This document shows positions 1 through 6,553 of a stretch of DNA of 64,000 nt, in pieces; position 1 is the first letter of the stretch; each line of letters starts with the position of its first letter. The DNA is taken from positions 1 to 64,000 of the forward strand of contig CALMBF010000079.1 in the NCBI GenBank assembly GCA_937860145.1, read 5' to 3'. The translations under genes were made by a program, and so were the position numbers. The notes beneath the pieces were generated by a model, which worked only from the letters and a program-made list of their open reading frames with translations, was not told where the DNA came from and made no database searches. This stretch comes from an uncultured Geobacter sp. Lineage in GTDB: Bacteria > Desulfobacterota > Desulfuromonadia > Geobacterales > DSM-12255.

Positions 1-247
1 CCCCCAGGGCATGCCCCATCAGGGCGGTGGCCCCGGTGGAGATGCCGCTCCCCACGGCGATGATGAGGAAAAAGAGGGGGAAGGAGAGGGAGACGGCGGC
101 CACCGCCTCGGTGGAGATCCGCCCCGCATACCAGGTATCCACCACGTTGAACATGGTGTTGAAGAAGAAACCGATGCCCACGGGCACGGCCAGCCGCCGC
201 ACCATCGGACCGACCGGCAGGGTGAGGAGATCATGGGCGGCGCGCAT
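1..247 (-). CDS. MATE family efflux transporter, N-terminal fragment
   Basis: The first 82 codons of a gene that runs off the left edge of the window. The start is an ATG at 247, preceded by a weak GGGA. The peptide begins MRAAHDLLTLPVGPMVRRLA and continues with FFNTMFNVVDTWYAGRIS and two strongly hydrophobic segments. The early 'NVVDTWYAGR' pattern and the position of the first two helices are typical of MATE (multi antimicrobial extrusion) exporters, Na+ or H+ coupled drug antiporters of the inner membrane. The substrate cannot be inferred. The rest of the gene is outside the window. Confidence 0.8.
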   Translation of the reverse strand, partial: MRAAHDLLTLPVGPMVRRLAVPVGIGFFFNTMFNVVDTWYAGRISTEAVAAVSLSFPLFFLIIAVGSGISTGATALMGHALG

Positions 248-457
248 CAGAATGTCCCGTGGGAGAAAAGCATGGGTACCCCGTCGTGGTGAGATACGCA
301 GAGTATAGATGAAAAAGCCGCCGGGGCAACGGGGGAAACCGGCGGAGGAGGCACGCACATAATTTTCCCGGCAACTGGATATGTGGCCCGGACATGATAA
401 ACTACTAACCTGTCGCCCCCAGCGGGCGGACGACATCAACCATGACCCGGGGGGACC

Positions 458-814
458 ATGAACCTGACCAGAAAGGAAATCATCGAGCAGATTACCGGCC
501 AGCGCAGGAAAGAGCAGTGCTTCATCAAGACCTGGGAAACGGGGCACACCTTCGTCGACATCGACCTGATCGACCGGTTCATCGCCGGGCAAGGGAAAGA
601 GGGGGCGGTGGAGGGGTTCGAGCTCCTCGACCTGGAGCAGACCTGGAAGACCCTCATCGACCTGGACCCGGACAAGCTGAACCGGGTGAAGAAGAACGGC
701 GACGAGGTCATCGAATGGCTCTGGAACGACAGCCACGGCGTCGAGCAGAAGACCGTCTACCCCTTCACCCCGGAGGGGATCATGACGATCATCGACGACG
801 AGCTGTTTGCCTGA
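458..814 (+). CDS. Conserved-looking hypothetical protein (118 aa)
   Basis: A soluble, acidic 118-residue protein starting MNLTRKEIIEQITGQ, with a G-rich ribosome site (GGGGGGACC) directly before the ATG. It has no signal peptide, membrane segment or recognised motif; it is mostly predicted helix and contains single cysteine and several tryptophan residues. It stands alone between the divergent MATE gene and the convergent riboswitch-controlled gene and is followed 26 nt later by a good intrinsic terminator, so it is probably a single-gene transcript. No function can be assigned. Confidence 0.7.
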   Translation: MNLTRKEIIEQITGQRRKEQCFIKTWETGHTFVDIDLIDRFIAGQGKEGAVEGFELLDLEQTWKTLIDLDPDKLNRVKKNGDEVIEWLWNDSHGVEQKTVYPFTPEGIMTIIDDELFA

Positions 815-840
815 CCACCCGGACACAACCACACGTACCG

Positions 841-866
841 AAAGGCGGCCCGACGGCCGCCTTTTT
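841..866 (+). terminator. Intrinsic terminator after the 118-aa gene
   Basis: The inverted repeat AAAGGCGGCC-cgac-GGCCGCCTTTTTT forms a GC-rich stem of about 9 bp with a tetraloop followed by six T residues on the plus strand. Its A-rich 5' side would also allow some function for the minus-strand gene ending at 900. Confidence 0.85.
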
Positions 867-899
867 TCATGAGATCCCCACCGAGAGGCAGGCCGGAAC

Positions 900-1754
900 T
901 CAGGAGGCCAGGGCAAGCACCTCCCGGGCGGGGACCACCCTGTCGTCCTCCACCGTCACCGGGTGGGCGCTATGCTCGAGGAGTTCGAAGAGGTGGAGGT
1001 GCTTTGCCACCTCCCCCGGCTGGCTGCACTTGCGGCCGTAATACTTGCCCGACTGGGCGAAGACATCGGTGACCGTCCGGTCGTCATAGATCGCGAAATC
1101 GAAGGCGCTGTTGGTGTCCCTGCCCGAGATGTCCACCGTGGAGGGGAGCTCCTCCCGGAAGGCAAGGCGCACGTCGATATCGTCCTGGTACTGGGCCAGC
1201 AGCACCTTCTGCACCTCCGGATCGGCCAGGCTTTCCCTGCTGGTGACGAAAATGCGGGTGATCCTCACCCCCCGGTCCAGGGCACGGAGGTTGGCCTGAT
1301 AGAAGTTGAGCAGCGCCCCCCGGCTGAGCCAGCCGGACGTGAGGGGATCGACCGCCTTGATGCGCCCCGTCGCCTGGTTGGAGAGCAGCGCCCCCTCGTG
1401 GTAGAACTCGATCTCGTCCAGGGGGATGTACCCCTGCTGCAGCATGGCGATAGTCTTCATGGTGCCGGCCACCATCTCCTGGGCCTTTGCCCGGCACTCC
1501 GGATCGTCGATCCGGGCCAGGGCTGCGGGGATCTCGTGGGCCTGCAGGTAGAGGGCTGCCAGGCTCTCCCGGGTCTTGCCGACATCCTCCCGCACCAGGT
1601 AGGTCACCAGGGAGAGGAGGATGCCGACGCCGAAGATCATGTAGGCCGCCTGCTCGTGATGCAGCACCATGTGGAAGAAGATCGCCAGGCCCGAGCCGAC
1701 GAGGAATTCGATGAATACCGCCAGCTCGTGGATTTTTTTGTTCAACTTGATCAT
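900..1754 (-). CDS. Two-TM membrane-anchored protein of unknown function, under GEMM riboswitch control
   Basis: A 284-residue protein. Two ATGs are adjacent; the second (1754) is chosen because AAGGAG lies 6 nt before it. Residues ~7-30 and ~36-53 are hydrophobic, giving a short N-terminal membrane hairpin. The remaining ~220 residues are soluble and probably cytoplasmic, ending in a conserved-looking region containing RITRIFVTSRESL, DVRLAFREELP, FAIYDDR and YYGRKCSQP, then HLFELLEHSA. I do not recognise the soluble domain; a phospholipase-D-like or sensor fold is only a guess. The transcript starts about 190 nt upstream and carries a GEMM-I aptamer fused to a terminator, so expression is predicted to respond to a cyclic dinucleotide. 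Confidence 0.75.
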   Translation of the reverse strand: MIKLNKKIHELAVFIEFLVGSGLAIFFHMVLHHEQAAYMIFGVGILLSLVTYLVREDVGKTRESLAALYLQAHEIPAALARIDDPECRAKAQEMVAGTMKTIAMLQQGYIPLDEIEFYHEGALLSNQATGRIKAVDPLTSGWLSRGALLNFYQANLRALDRGVRITRIFVTSRESLADPEVQKVLLAQYQDDIDVRLAFREELPSTVDISGRDTNSAFDFAIYDDRTVTDVFAQSGKYYGRKCSQPGEVAKHLHLFELLEHSAHPVTVEDDRVVPAREVLALAS

Positions 1755-1804
1755 CATCTGCTCCTTCAGTCCGCCGGACGGGACGTGATAACCGTACCGC
1801 GGGT

Positions 1805-1856
1805 ACAAAAAAAGCCGGGCCGCCGCAAATATCGTTGGATATTTCGGCGACCCGGC
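1805..1856 (-). terminator. Riboswitch attenuator hairpin
   Basis: On the minus strand AGCCGGGTCGCCGAAATATC, a short CAAC loop and GATATTTGCGGCGGCCCGGCT form a stem of about 20 bp with few mismatches, followed by a run of T. The 5' arm is also the 3' part of the GEMM aptamer. Ligand-bound aptamer and terminator are therefore mutually exclusive, the expected layout of a genetic ON switch. Confidence 0.85.
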
Positions 1857-1921
1857 TGTCTCCTTAAGACCCGTGGGCTTTCCGTCCCACCCTCGCGGAT
1901 GGTTTAGTATTGTCGTCTATC
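1838..1921 (-). promoter_or_regulatory. GEMM-I riboswitch (cyclic dinucleotide aptamer, probably the cGAMP-sensing GEMM-Ib subclass)
   Basis: Read on the minus strand the element shows the GEMM-I core in order: GACAATACTAAACCATCC, a GCGA tetraloop, GGGTGGGACGGAAAGCC, a second hairpin with GGGTCTTAAGGAGAC, then AGCCGGGTCGCCGAAATATC closing P1. AAACC, the GNRA loop and GGACGGAAAGCC are the family hallmarks. The strand before AAACC reads AATACT rather than the AGGGC of classical c-di-GMP aptamers, so the ligand-contacting G20 appears to be A, as known for Geobacter GEMM-Ib RNAs that bind 3',3'-cGAMP. The exact alignment of that position is my inference. Confidence 0.88.
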
Positions 1922-1952
1922 GGCTGCTTCAGTATGTGTGGGATGTGGGGGA

Positions 1953-1981
1953 AACATAGCAGCCGCGGGGGGAGATGTCAA
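1953..1981 (-). promoter_or_regulatory. Sigma-70 type promoter driving the GEMM leader
   Basis: On the minus strand TTGACA (1981-1976) is separated by exactly 17 nt from TATGTT (1958-1953). Transcription should start near 1946, giving a leader of about 190 nt that contains the whole riboswitch. Confidence 0.7.
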
Positions 1982-2037
1982 GGAAAGCGGGCACCGACGA
2001 GCCATAACCAGCCGATATCACACGACATGTTTTAACG

Positions 2038-2742
2038 TCACGGGATCCAGTTGAGGGTCTGCTTCTCGAAGTCGATGGTGTACTTGAGCCCCGCCAGGAA
2101 GCTCATCCCCAGCAGGCCGTCCCCCATCTCGCCGGCCCGCTGCCTGATGATCACCACCTCCTGACCCGTACGACTGACCGACCCCACGCGCATGCCGTTC
2201 AGAACCAGCTTCTTGACTTTCAGTACCCGTCCCCCCACCACACCGACCCGGGCCGTCTCGGTCTCGCCGATCTTGAGCCGTGCCGCGACCTCCGGGGTAA
2301 TGACCGACGTCGTGGCGCCGGTATCGAGCAGCAGCATGGCATCGGTTTCCGCGCCGCCGTGGGACAGCCGCACCGGCACGAACACCTGCCGCCCCCGGAT
2401 GGCCACCGGCGTGACCAGGGCCTCCAGCTGCCGCCGTCTCTCGGCCTCGGCCTCGGCTTTCCTGCGCGCCTGCCGTGAGCGGGCCTGCGCCTCGTCCTCC
2501 CGCCTCCGGAGAGCGTCCCGCTCCATCCGGTCCCGCTCCAGCATCACGGCACGCTCGTCCTCCGCAAGATCGTCATACTTGTCCTTGCGCACCTGCCTTT
2601 TCTGCCGGTACTCAGGAGGGATCCGCGCCGGGTCGTCCACGAAGTGCACCGTGCCGCTGCTGTCTTCGTAGCTGTAGAACTCCGCCGGGGATAGGGACGG
2701 GAGGAGCAGGATCAGAAAAAGAAGCAGGATACGCTTTTTCAT
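2038..2742 (-). CDS. Secreted DUF4124 / retropepsin-like aspartic protease domain protein
   Basis: A 234-residue protein starting at ATG 2742, five bases after GGAG. It has a signal peptide (MKKRILLLFLILLLPSLSPA), then a DUF4124-type segment (FYSYEDSSGTVHFVDDPARIP, residues ~22-42), a highly charged Arg/Glu/Ala-rich helix (~50-108) that should form a coiled coil, and a C-terminal clan AA aspartic protease fold. The catalytic motif LLLDTGATTSVI has its Asp at residue 140, and a later VGVVGGRVLKV and LLGMSFL match the family. Such single-domain retropepsin-like proteins are usually periplasmic; the substrate is unknown. It is transcribed alone. Confidence 0.82.
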   Translation of the reverse strand: MKKRILLLFLILLLPSLSPAEFYSYEDSSGTVHFVDDPARIPPEYRQKRQVRKDKYDDLAEDERAVMLERDRMERDALRRREDEAQARSRQARRKAEAEAERRRQLEALVTPVAIRGRQVFVPVRLSHGGAETDAMLLLDTGATTSVITPEVAARLKIGETETARVGVVGGRVLKVKKLVLNGMRVGSVSRTGQEVVIIRQRAGEMGDGLLGMSFLAGLKYTIDFEKQTLNWIP

Positions 2743-2892
2743 GGAGACTCCATACACTGGAAATCCATCGTAACTCGTGCAATAGAAATACTGCGTAAAC
2801 AGGGTAGACTTACAGCTAAATTAACATTCCCTGCAGCCTTGACTGGTTGCATTGCTGACAACAGACATCCCACCATAGACGGAGATACTCAC

Positions 2893-3156
2893 ATGGTCAA
2901 GAACGGTATAATCCTGCTCCTGCTTTCACTTATAATTCCTGCCACGGCTACAGCCGCCAATCTCTACCTTAAAGACGGTGGAGTCATCGAATGCATCCTC
3001 GCCAGCCAACAAGGTGGAACGGTTTATGTACTCGTCAACAAATATACCGAAGTTTATCTGGACAGAAGCGAAGTAGCCATCTGGAAGACCTTCAAAAACA
3101 AAAAAACGATAGGGTCATATCGTCATTACAAGAAAAAAGCCCGACAGGATCGATAA
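2893..3156 (+). CDS. Small secreted hypothetical protein (87 aa)
   Basis: ATG 2893 follows GGAG with an 8-nt spacer; an upstream in-frame ATG at 2839 lacks a ribosome site. Residues 1-21 (MVKNGIILLLLSLIIPATATAA) form a signal peptide. The mature part NLYLKDGGVIECILASQQGG is a short beta-rich segment like that found in many small Geobacter periplasmic proteins, followed by a basic tail (KNKKTIGSYRHYKKKARQDR). Function unknown. Confidence 0.7.
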   Translation: MVKNGIILLLLSLIIPATATAANLYLKDGGVIECILASQQGGTVYVLVNKYTEVYLDRSEVAIWKTFKNKKTIGSYRHYKKKARQDR

Positions 3157-3171
3157 GAAGAGCTTACGGAA

Positions 3172-3200
3172 ACAGGCTGCTTGTACAAAAAGCAGCCTGT
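3172..3200 (+). terminator. Terminator-like hairpin
   Basis: A perfect 11-bp stem, ACAGGCTGCTT / AAGCAGCCTGT, with a 7-nt loop, followed by CCCCTTTCT. The U tract is weak, so it may be a partial terminator of the secreted-protein gene ending 15 nt upstream. Confidence 0.5.
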
Positions 3201-3268
3201 CCCCTTTCTACCCTTCAAGACGGCATTAGCTAATGGCAAACCATGGGCGAATGAGGTATACTGACGCC

Positions 3269-3463
3269 ATGAAAAAGTCACTACTGGAAACAAATCCCTA
3301 CCTCAAAAATACCGATAAACGGACCAGCGCGCTGGCAAGAAACGTCGAGACATCCTCCGCCATCGAAGGAATTCGCGTAAAAAGGGATGCCGCAAGCGGG
3401 CGTTTCGTATCACAGGCCAAAGACATCACGACTCCTGCGAAATCTGCAAAGACCTCTCGATAA
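3269..3463 (+). CDS. Small SSAIEG-motif protein, copy 1 (putative Fic-regulating antitoxin-like protein)
   Basis: A 64-residue protein, MKKSLLETNPYLKN..., whose first 13 residues and residues 29-35 (SSAIEGI) match the protein encoded at 6337. There is no Shine-Dalgarno site; instead TATACT (3257-3262) ends 6 nt before the A of the ATG, so the mRNA is probably leaderless. SSAIEG fits the (S/T)xxxE(G/N) inhibitory-helix motif of Fic regulators, and the neighbouring rhuM gene carries a Fic/Doc domain. Antitoxin function is inference; similar small proteins may exist elsewhere without a Fic gene. It runs toward the end of hsdM. Confidence 0.6.
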   Translation: MKKSLLETNPYLKNTDKRTSALARNVETSSAIEGIRVKRDAASGRFVSQAKDITTPAKSAKTSR

Positions 3464-3545
3464 CATCATTGAACAACCGCTTCATCGGCTGGTAATCGTA
3501 ACGGTCCATGATCATCTGCCTTTGGCTAACGGCCGCCTGCCTTGC

Positions 3546-5027
3546 TCATTCTTCTACTTCCCCGACATCTTCCGCAATAAGTTTCAGCTGCTCCAGGGCG
3601 CTTTCCAGGTCTTCCATGATGTCCCTGAGGATGACTCCCGGTGCAGGGAGGTTGTCCGAGTCCTCCAGGCTTTCGTCCTTCAGCCAGAAGATATCGAGGC
3701 TCGCCTTGTCTCTGGCGATGATCTCCTCGTATGTGTAGGCGCGCCAGCGGCCGTCGGGCAAGCTATCTGTCCAGGTGGGGGTGCGCTCAAAGCGGTTCGC
3801 CGGGTTGTAGAGACTCACGAACTCGTCCAGGTCCTTTCTCTGGAGCGGGTTCGTCTTGAGGGTGAAGTGCATGTTGGTACGCAGGTCGTAGATCCAGAGC
3901 TTCCTGGTCCAGGGCGTTTCCGAGGCCGGCTTCTTGTCGAAGAAGATCACATTCGCCTTTACCCCCTGGGCATAGAAGAGCCCGGTGGGAAGCCGCAGCA
4001 GCGTGTGCACGTCACATTCATGAAGGAGCTTCTTACGAATCGTCTCCCCTGCCCCACCCTCGAAAAGGACGTTGTCCGGCACCACCACTGCCGCACGGCC
4101 GTGCTGCTTCAGGAGCGTCTTGATGTGCTGGACGAAGTTCAACTGCTTGTTGGAGGTGGTGGCCCAGAAGTCCTGGCGCTCGATGATGTCCTTCTCCACG
4201 TAGACCTTGCCGTCCTCGCCGACGATGGTGGTGGAGCTCTTCTTGCCGAACGGCGGGTTGGTGAGGACCAGGTCGAACCGCTCCCCCGGATCGGCCGCCA
4301 GGGAATCGGACACGGAGAGCGGCAGCTTCTCGCCGCCGATGCCGTGCAGCATCAGGTTCATGGCGCAGAGGCGGGCCGTATTGTGCACCAGCTCCCAGCC
4401 GCGCAGGGTCTGGCTGTCCAGGAACTGCTTCTGCTCCCGGTCCAGTTTAAAGTGCCTAGTCACGTATTCGTGGGTCGCGAACAGGAAGCCGCCGGTGCCG
4501 CAGGCCGGGTCGCAGACCGTCTCCCTCGGTTTTGGTGCCATGACGTCGACCATGGCTTTGATCAGCGGCCGCGGCGTGAAGTATTGCCCTGCCCCGCTCT
4601 TGGTGTCCTGGGCATTCTTCTCCAGGAGCCCTTCGTAGGCGTCACCCTTGACGTCGGCGCTCATGATCGACCAGTTTTCCTTGTCCAGCAGGTCCACGAG
4701 CAGTCGGCGCAGCTTGGCCGGGTCCTGGAACTTGTTCTGCGCCCGGCCGAAGATGAGGCCGAGCAGCCCCTTCTCCTGCCCCAGCTTCTCCAGGGTGTGG
4801 CGGTAGTGGTCGAACAGGTCGTCCCCGTCCCTCTTCAGCAGGCTCGGCCAATCGTAGCCGTTTGGTACGGGGCTCTTCTGGTCGAAGGGCTTCTTGGTGC
4901 GCTCGTCGGCCATCTTGAGGAAGAGGAGAAAGGTGAGCTGCTCGACGTAGTCGCCGTAGCTCATGCCGTCGTCGCGGAGGACATTGCAGAAGTTCCAGAG
5001 TTTTTGGACGATTGCGGCTGGGGTCAT
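3546..5027 (-). CDS. hsdM: Type I restriction-modification system, methyltransferase subunit HsdM
   Basis: A 493-residue N6-adenine DNA methyltransferase. The N-terminal helical HsdM_N region (~1-140, starting MTPAAIVQKLWNFCNVLRDD) is followed by the catalytic domain: the AdoMet motif VCDPACGTGGFLFATHEY (~190) and the catalytic NPPFG (motif IV, ~285). The length is normal for the family. With HsdS it methylates the recognition sequence, and with HsdR it forms the restriction complex. It starts 2 nt after the rhuM/fic stop codon, so the two genes are co-transcribed and probably translationally coupled; hsdS and hsdR lie farther upstream on the same strand, separated by the tRNA-like array and a small gene. 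Confidence 0.95.
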   Translation of the reverse strand: MTPAAIVQKLWNFCNVLRDDGMSYGDYVEQLTFLLFLKMADERTKKPFDQKSPVPNGYDWPSLLKRDGDDLFDHYRHTLEKLGQEKGLLGLIFGRAQNKFQDPAKLRRLLVDLLDKENWSIMSADVKGDAYEGLLEKNAQDTKSGAGQYFTPRPLIKAMVDVMAPKPRETVCDPACGTGGFLFATHEYVTRHFKLDREQKQFLDSQTLRGWELVHNTARLCAMNLMLHGIGGEKLPLSVSDSLAADPGERFDLVLTNPPFGKKSSTTIVGEDGKVYVEKDIIERQDFWATTSNKQLNFVQHIKTLLKQHGRAAVVVPDNVLFEGGAGETIRKKLLHECDVHTLLRLPTGLFYAQGVKANVIFFDKKPASETPWTRKLWIYDLRTNMHFTLKTNPLQRKDLDEFVSLYNPANRFERTPTWTDSLPDGRWRAYTYEEIIARDKASLDIFWLKDESLEDSDNLPAPGVILRDIMEDLESALEQLKLIAEDVGEVEE

Positions 5028-5029
5028 GT

Positions 5030-6016
5030 TCAGTCATTGCTCCGGTTGATAAGATTGACGATTACCTTGACGATGGTTTCCTTCTCCTCCGGCCTGCTCT
5101 CGGCAATCAGCAGCGTCAGCGCCACCAGGGCATTGTCGGCCAGCCTTTTGGAGCCATCGGGGCGGTAGAGGATGCCGTTTTGCCCCAGGAAATAGATGAA
5201 CAGGGCGGCAGCGATCCTTTTGTTGCCGTCGCTGAAGGCGTGGTTCTTGACCACGAAATAGAGGAGGTTCGCCCCCTTCTCTTCAACACTCGGGTAGAGT
5301 TCTTCACCGCCGAAGGTCTGGTAGATGGCCCCGAGGGCACTCTTGAACCCCTGGTCCTTTTCCACCCCAAACAGGCCGTCAAATTCACCCTTCATGGCAT
5401 TGACGATGCGAATCCCCTCGTCGTAATCGATGATATGCAACGCCTGCCTGGTGGTCCCTTCGATGGCCAGGGTACCGTGGTCGTAGCGATCCAGGGTTGC
5501 CAGGGCGTAGGCATAATCGTTGATCACCCTCAGCACATCCCGGCCGGTGTCGGTAATCATCTCCTGCGTCGTCAGGGTCCGAGCCAGCAGCTCCATGGTC
5601 TGCCGCATCTCCTGCAGCTTGGCCGATTCTTCACGCAACCGCTGCTCGTTGACCGTGTACCCTTTGACGATGTGGTCATGCAGCACTTGGGTTGCCCACT
5701 GGCGGAAGCGGGTCCCCTGCTGGGATTTGACCCGGTAGCCGACGGAGATAATGACGTCGAGGTTATAATGGGCGGCATCGTAAGATTTGCCATCCGCGGC
5801 AGTTATTCGGAAATTCCGAATAACTGACTCTTCCTTCAACTCGCCTTCCCTGAAAACATTCTTGATGTGCTCGTTAATGGTAGGGATGGTCTTCCCGAAC
5901 AGCTCTGCCATCTGCTTCTGGGTAAGCCAGACTGTCTCGTGATCAAGGTGAACCTGGAGAGAAGTTACGCCGGTCTCAGCCTGATAGATGACAATATCGC
6001 CCTTCTCTGAGTTCAT
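5030..6016 (-). CDS. RhuM family protein with C-terminal Fic/Doc domain
   Basis: A 328-residue fusion. Residues ~1-125 are a RhuM domain (VWLTQKQMAELFGKT, a helix-turn-helix-like start; HYNLDVIISVGYRVKS; FRQWATQVLHDHIVKGY). A helical linker follows, then a Fic/Doc domain with the motif HAFSDGNKR at residues 259-267. The Lys after GN and the lack of a second Arg (GNKRIAA) resemble Doc kinases more than AMP-transferring Fic proteins. A (S/T)xxxEG-like stretch, TLAIEG, lies at ~182-187. RhuM proteins are commonly linked to type I restriction loci; their molecular role is not established. Palindromes upstream (6079-6137) may be its operator. Confidence 0.88.
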   Translation of the reverse strand: MNSEKGDIVIYQAETGVTSLQVHLDHETVWLTQKQMAELFGKTIPTINEHIKNVFREGELKEESVIRNFRITAADGKSYDAAHYNLDVIISVGYRVKSQQGTRFRQWATQVLHDHIVKGYTVNEQRLREESAKLQEMRQTMELLARTLTTQEMITDTGRDVLRVINDYAYALATLDRYDHGTLAIEGTTRQALHIIDYDEGIRIVNAMKGEFDGLFGVEKDQGFKSALGAIYQTFGGEELYPSVEEKGANLLYFVVKNHAFSDGNKRIAAALFIYFLGQNGILYRPDGSKRLADNALVALTLLIAESRPEEKETIVKVIVNLINRSND

Positions 6017-6078
6017 ATCGCTACATCCTTTTGGCTGTTAAGGCTTTGTCCGAACTACCGAGGATTTATCGGCAGTTC

Positions 6079-6145
6079 CAGTTAGTGCAAAAAATGCAAC
6101 AACTGAAAAGAAACGGCAATTGTTTCCAAAATGGAAAATGTTGCC
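6079..6145. promoter_or_regulatory. Dyad symmetries between rhuM/fic and the anticodon-arm array
   Basis: Two imperfect palindromes lie in the divergent region. 6079-6105 has arms CAGTT/AACTG and TGCA/TGCA around an A-rich centre. 6114-6145 is a longer dyad, GGCAA..TTTCC-aaaat-GGAAA..TTGCC. Both sit upstream of the rhuM start (6016) and upstream of the putative plus-strand promoter of the array, so they could bind a regulator such as RhuM itself. That is inference. Confidence 0.4.
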
Positions 6146-6150
6146 ACTTC

Positions 6151-6159
6151 TGTTAGTAT
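6151..6159 (+). promoter_or_regulatory. Extended -10 element before the anticodon-arm array
   Basis: TGTTAGTAT is an extended -10 (TGn plus TAGTAT at 6154-6159). Transcription would start near 6166, immediately before the first anticodon stem (6167). No good -35 hexamer is visible at 16-18 nt, as is common for extended -10 promoters. Confidence 0.45.
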
Positions 6160-6161
6160 CC

Positions 6162-6304
6162 GAGCAACGGCCTTCTAAGCCGTAGCACTAAAGACATCAG
6201 ACTTAGGATCCGGTGCGTATGGCTCGTCGGGCTCATAACCCGGAGGCCAAAATAAGCACACAAGATTCAGGTTCTTGTGCTCGCAAGGGACTTAAAATCC
6301 CTCG
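6162..6304 (+). ncRNA. Tandem array of five tRNA anticodon-arm mimics (Arg-UCU, Leu-UAG, fMet-CAU, Leu-CAG, Leu-UAA)
   Basis: Five successive segments each reproduce the anticodon arm of a different tRNA, all on the plus strand. (1) Arg: stem 6167-6171/6179-6183, loop CTTCTAA, anticodon TCT 6174-6176, within GAGCAACGG...GCCGTAG. (2) Leu: stem 6195-6201/6209-6215 with one A.C mismatch, loop CTTAGGA, anticodon TAG 6204-6206. (3) Initiator Met: stem 6227-6231/6239-6243, loop CTCATAA, anticodon CAT 6234-6236. (4) Leu: stem 6259-6265/6273-6279, loop TTCAGGT, anticodon CAG 6268-6270. (5) Leu: stem 6286-6290/6298-6302, loop CTTAAAA, anticodon TAA 6293-6295. Every loop has 7 nt and U33. Acceptor stems, T-arms and CCA ends are absent, so these are not tRNA genes. 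Matches to the parent tRNAs are from general knowledge of their sequences. Transcription is suggested by the upstream extended -10; no terminator is seen before the next gene. Confidence 0.7.
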
Positions 6305-6336
6305 TTTCAACCCAGCGAATATGGTATAGTTTTCCC

Positions 6337-6516
6337 ATGAAAAAATCACTTCTGGAAACCAATCCCTACCTGAAAGACCCGGAAATGCGAAAGAAGATGA
6401 TGCGCAGGTCAATCATCTCTTCCAGCGCCATCGAAGGAATCTACATAACCGAAGAAGATTTGGATCGTTTCGAAAGAGAAAAGGCCGAGAAAGAATCTTC
6501 TGATACTTCAAGCTAA
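6337..6516 (+). CDS. Small SSAIEG-motif protein, copy 2
   Basis: A 59-residue paralogue of the protein at 3269: MKKSLLETNPYLKD, then a basic stretch (MRKKMMRRS), SSAIEGI at 29-35, and an acidic helix-forming tail. As in copy 1, no Shine-Dalgarno site is present; TATAGT (6325-6330), preceded by TGG, ends exactly 6 nt before the ATG, pointing to a leaderless mRNA. The sequence around the promoter (GCGAAT..GGTATA.T......ATG) is also shared with copy 1, so the unit was duplicated with its control region. It lies directly after the anticodon-arm array and converges on hsdS. An antitoxin-like role toward the Fic domain is a hypothesis. Confidence 0.62.
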   Translation: MKKSLLETNPYLKDPEMRKKMMRRSIISSSAIEGIYITEEDLDRFEREKAEKESSDTSS

Positions 6517-6553
6517 GACTCTCCCCCACTATTATCCCCCTTACACATTACTC

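Noticed and set aside
6160-6306. Functional tRNA genes or a single tRNA pseudogene
   Set aside because: Each segment covers only an anticodon arm with a few flanking bases; no acceptor stem, T-arm or CCA, and five different anticodons follow one another within ~140 nt.
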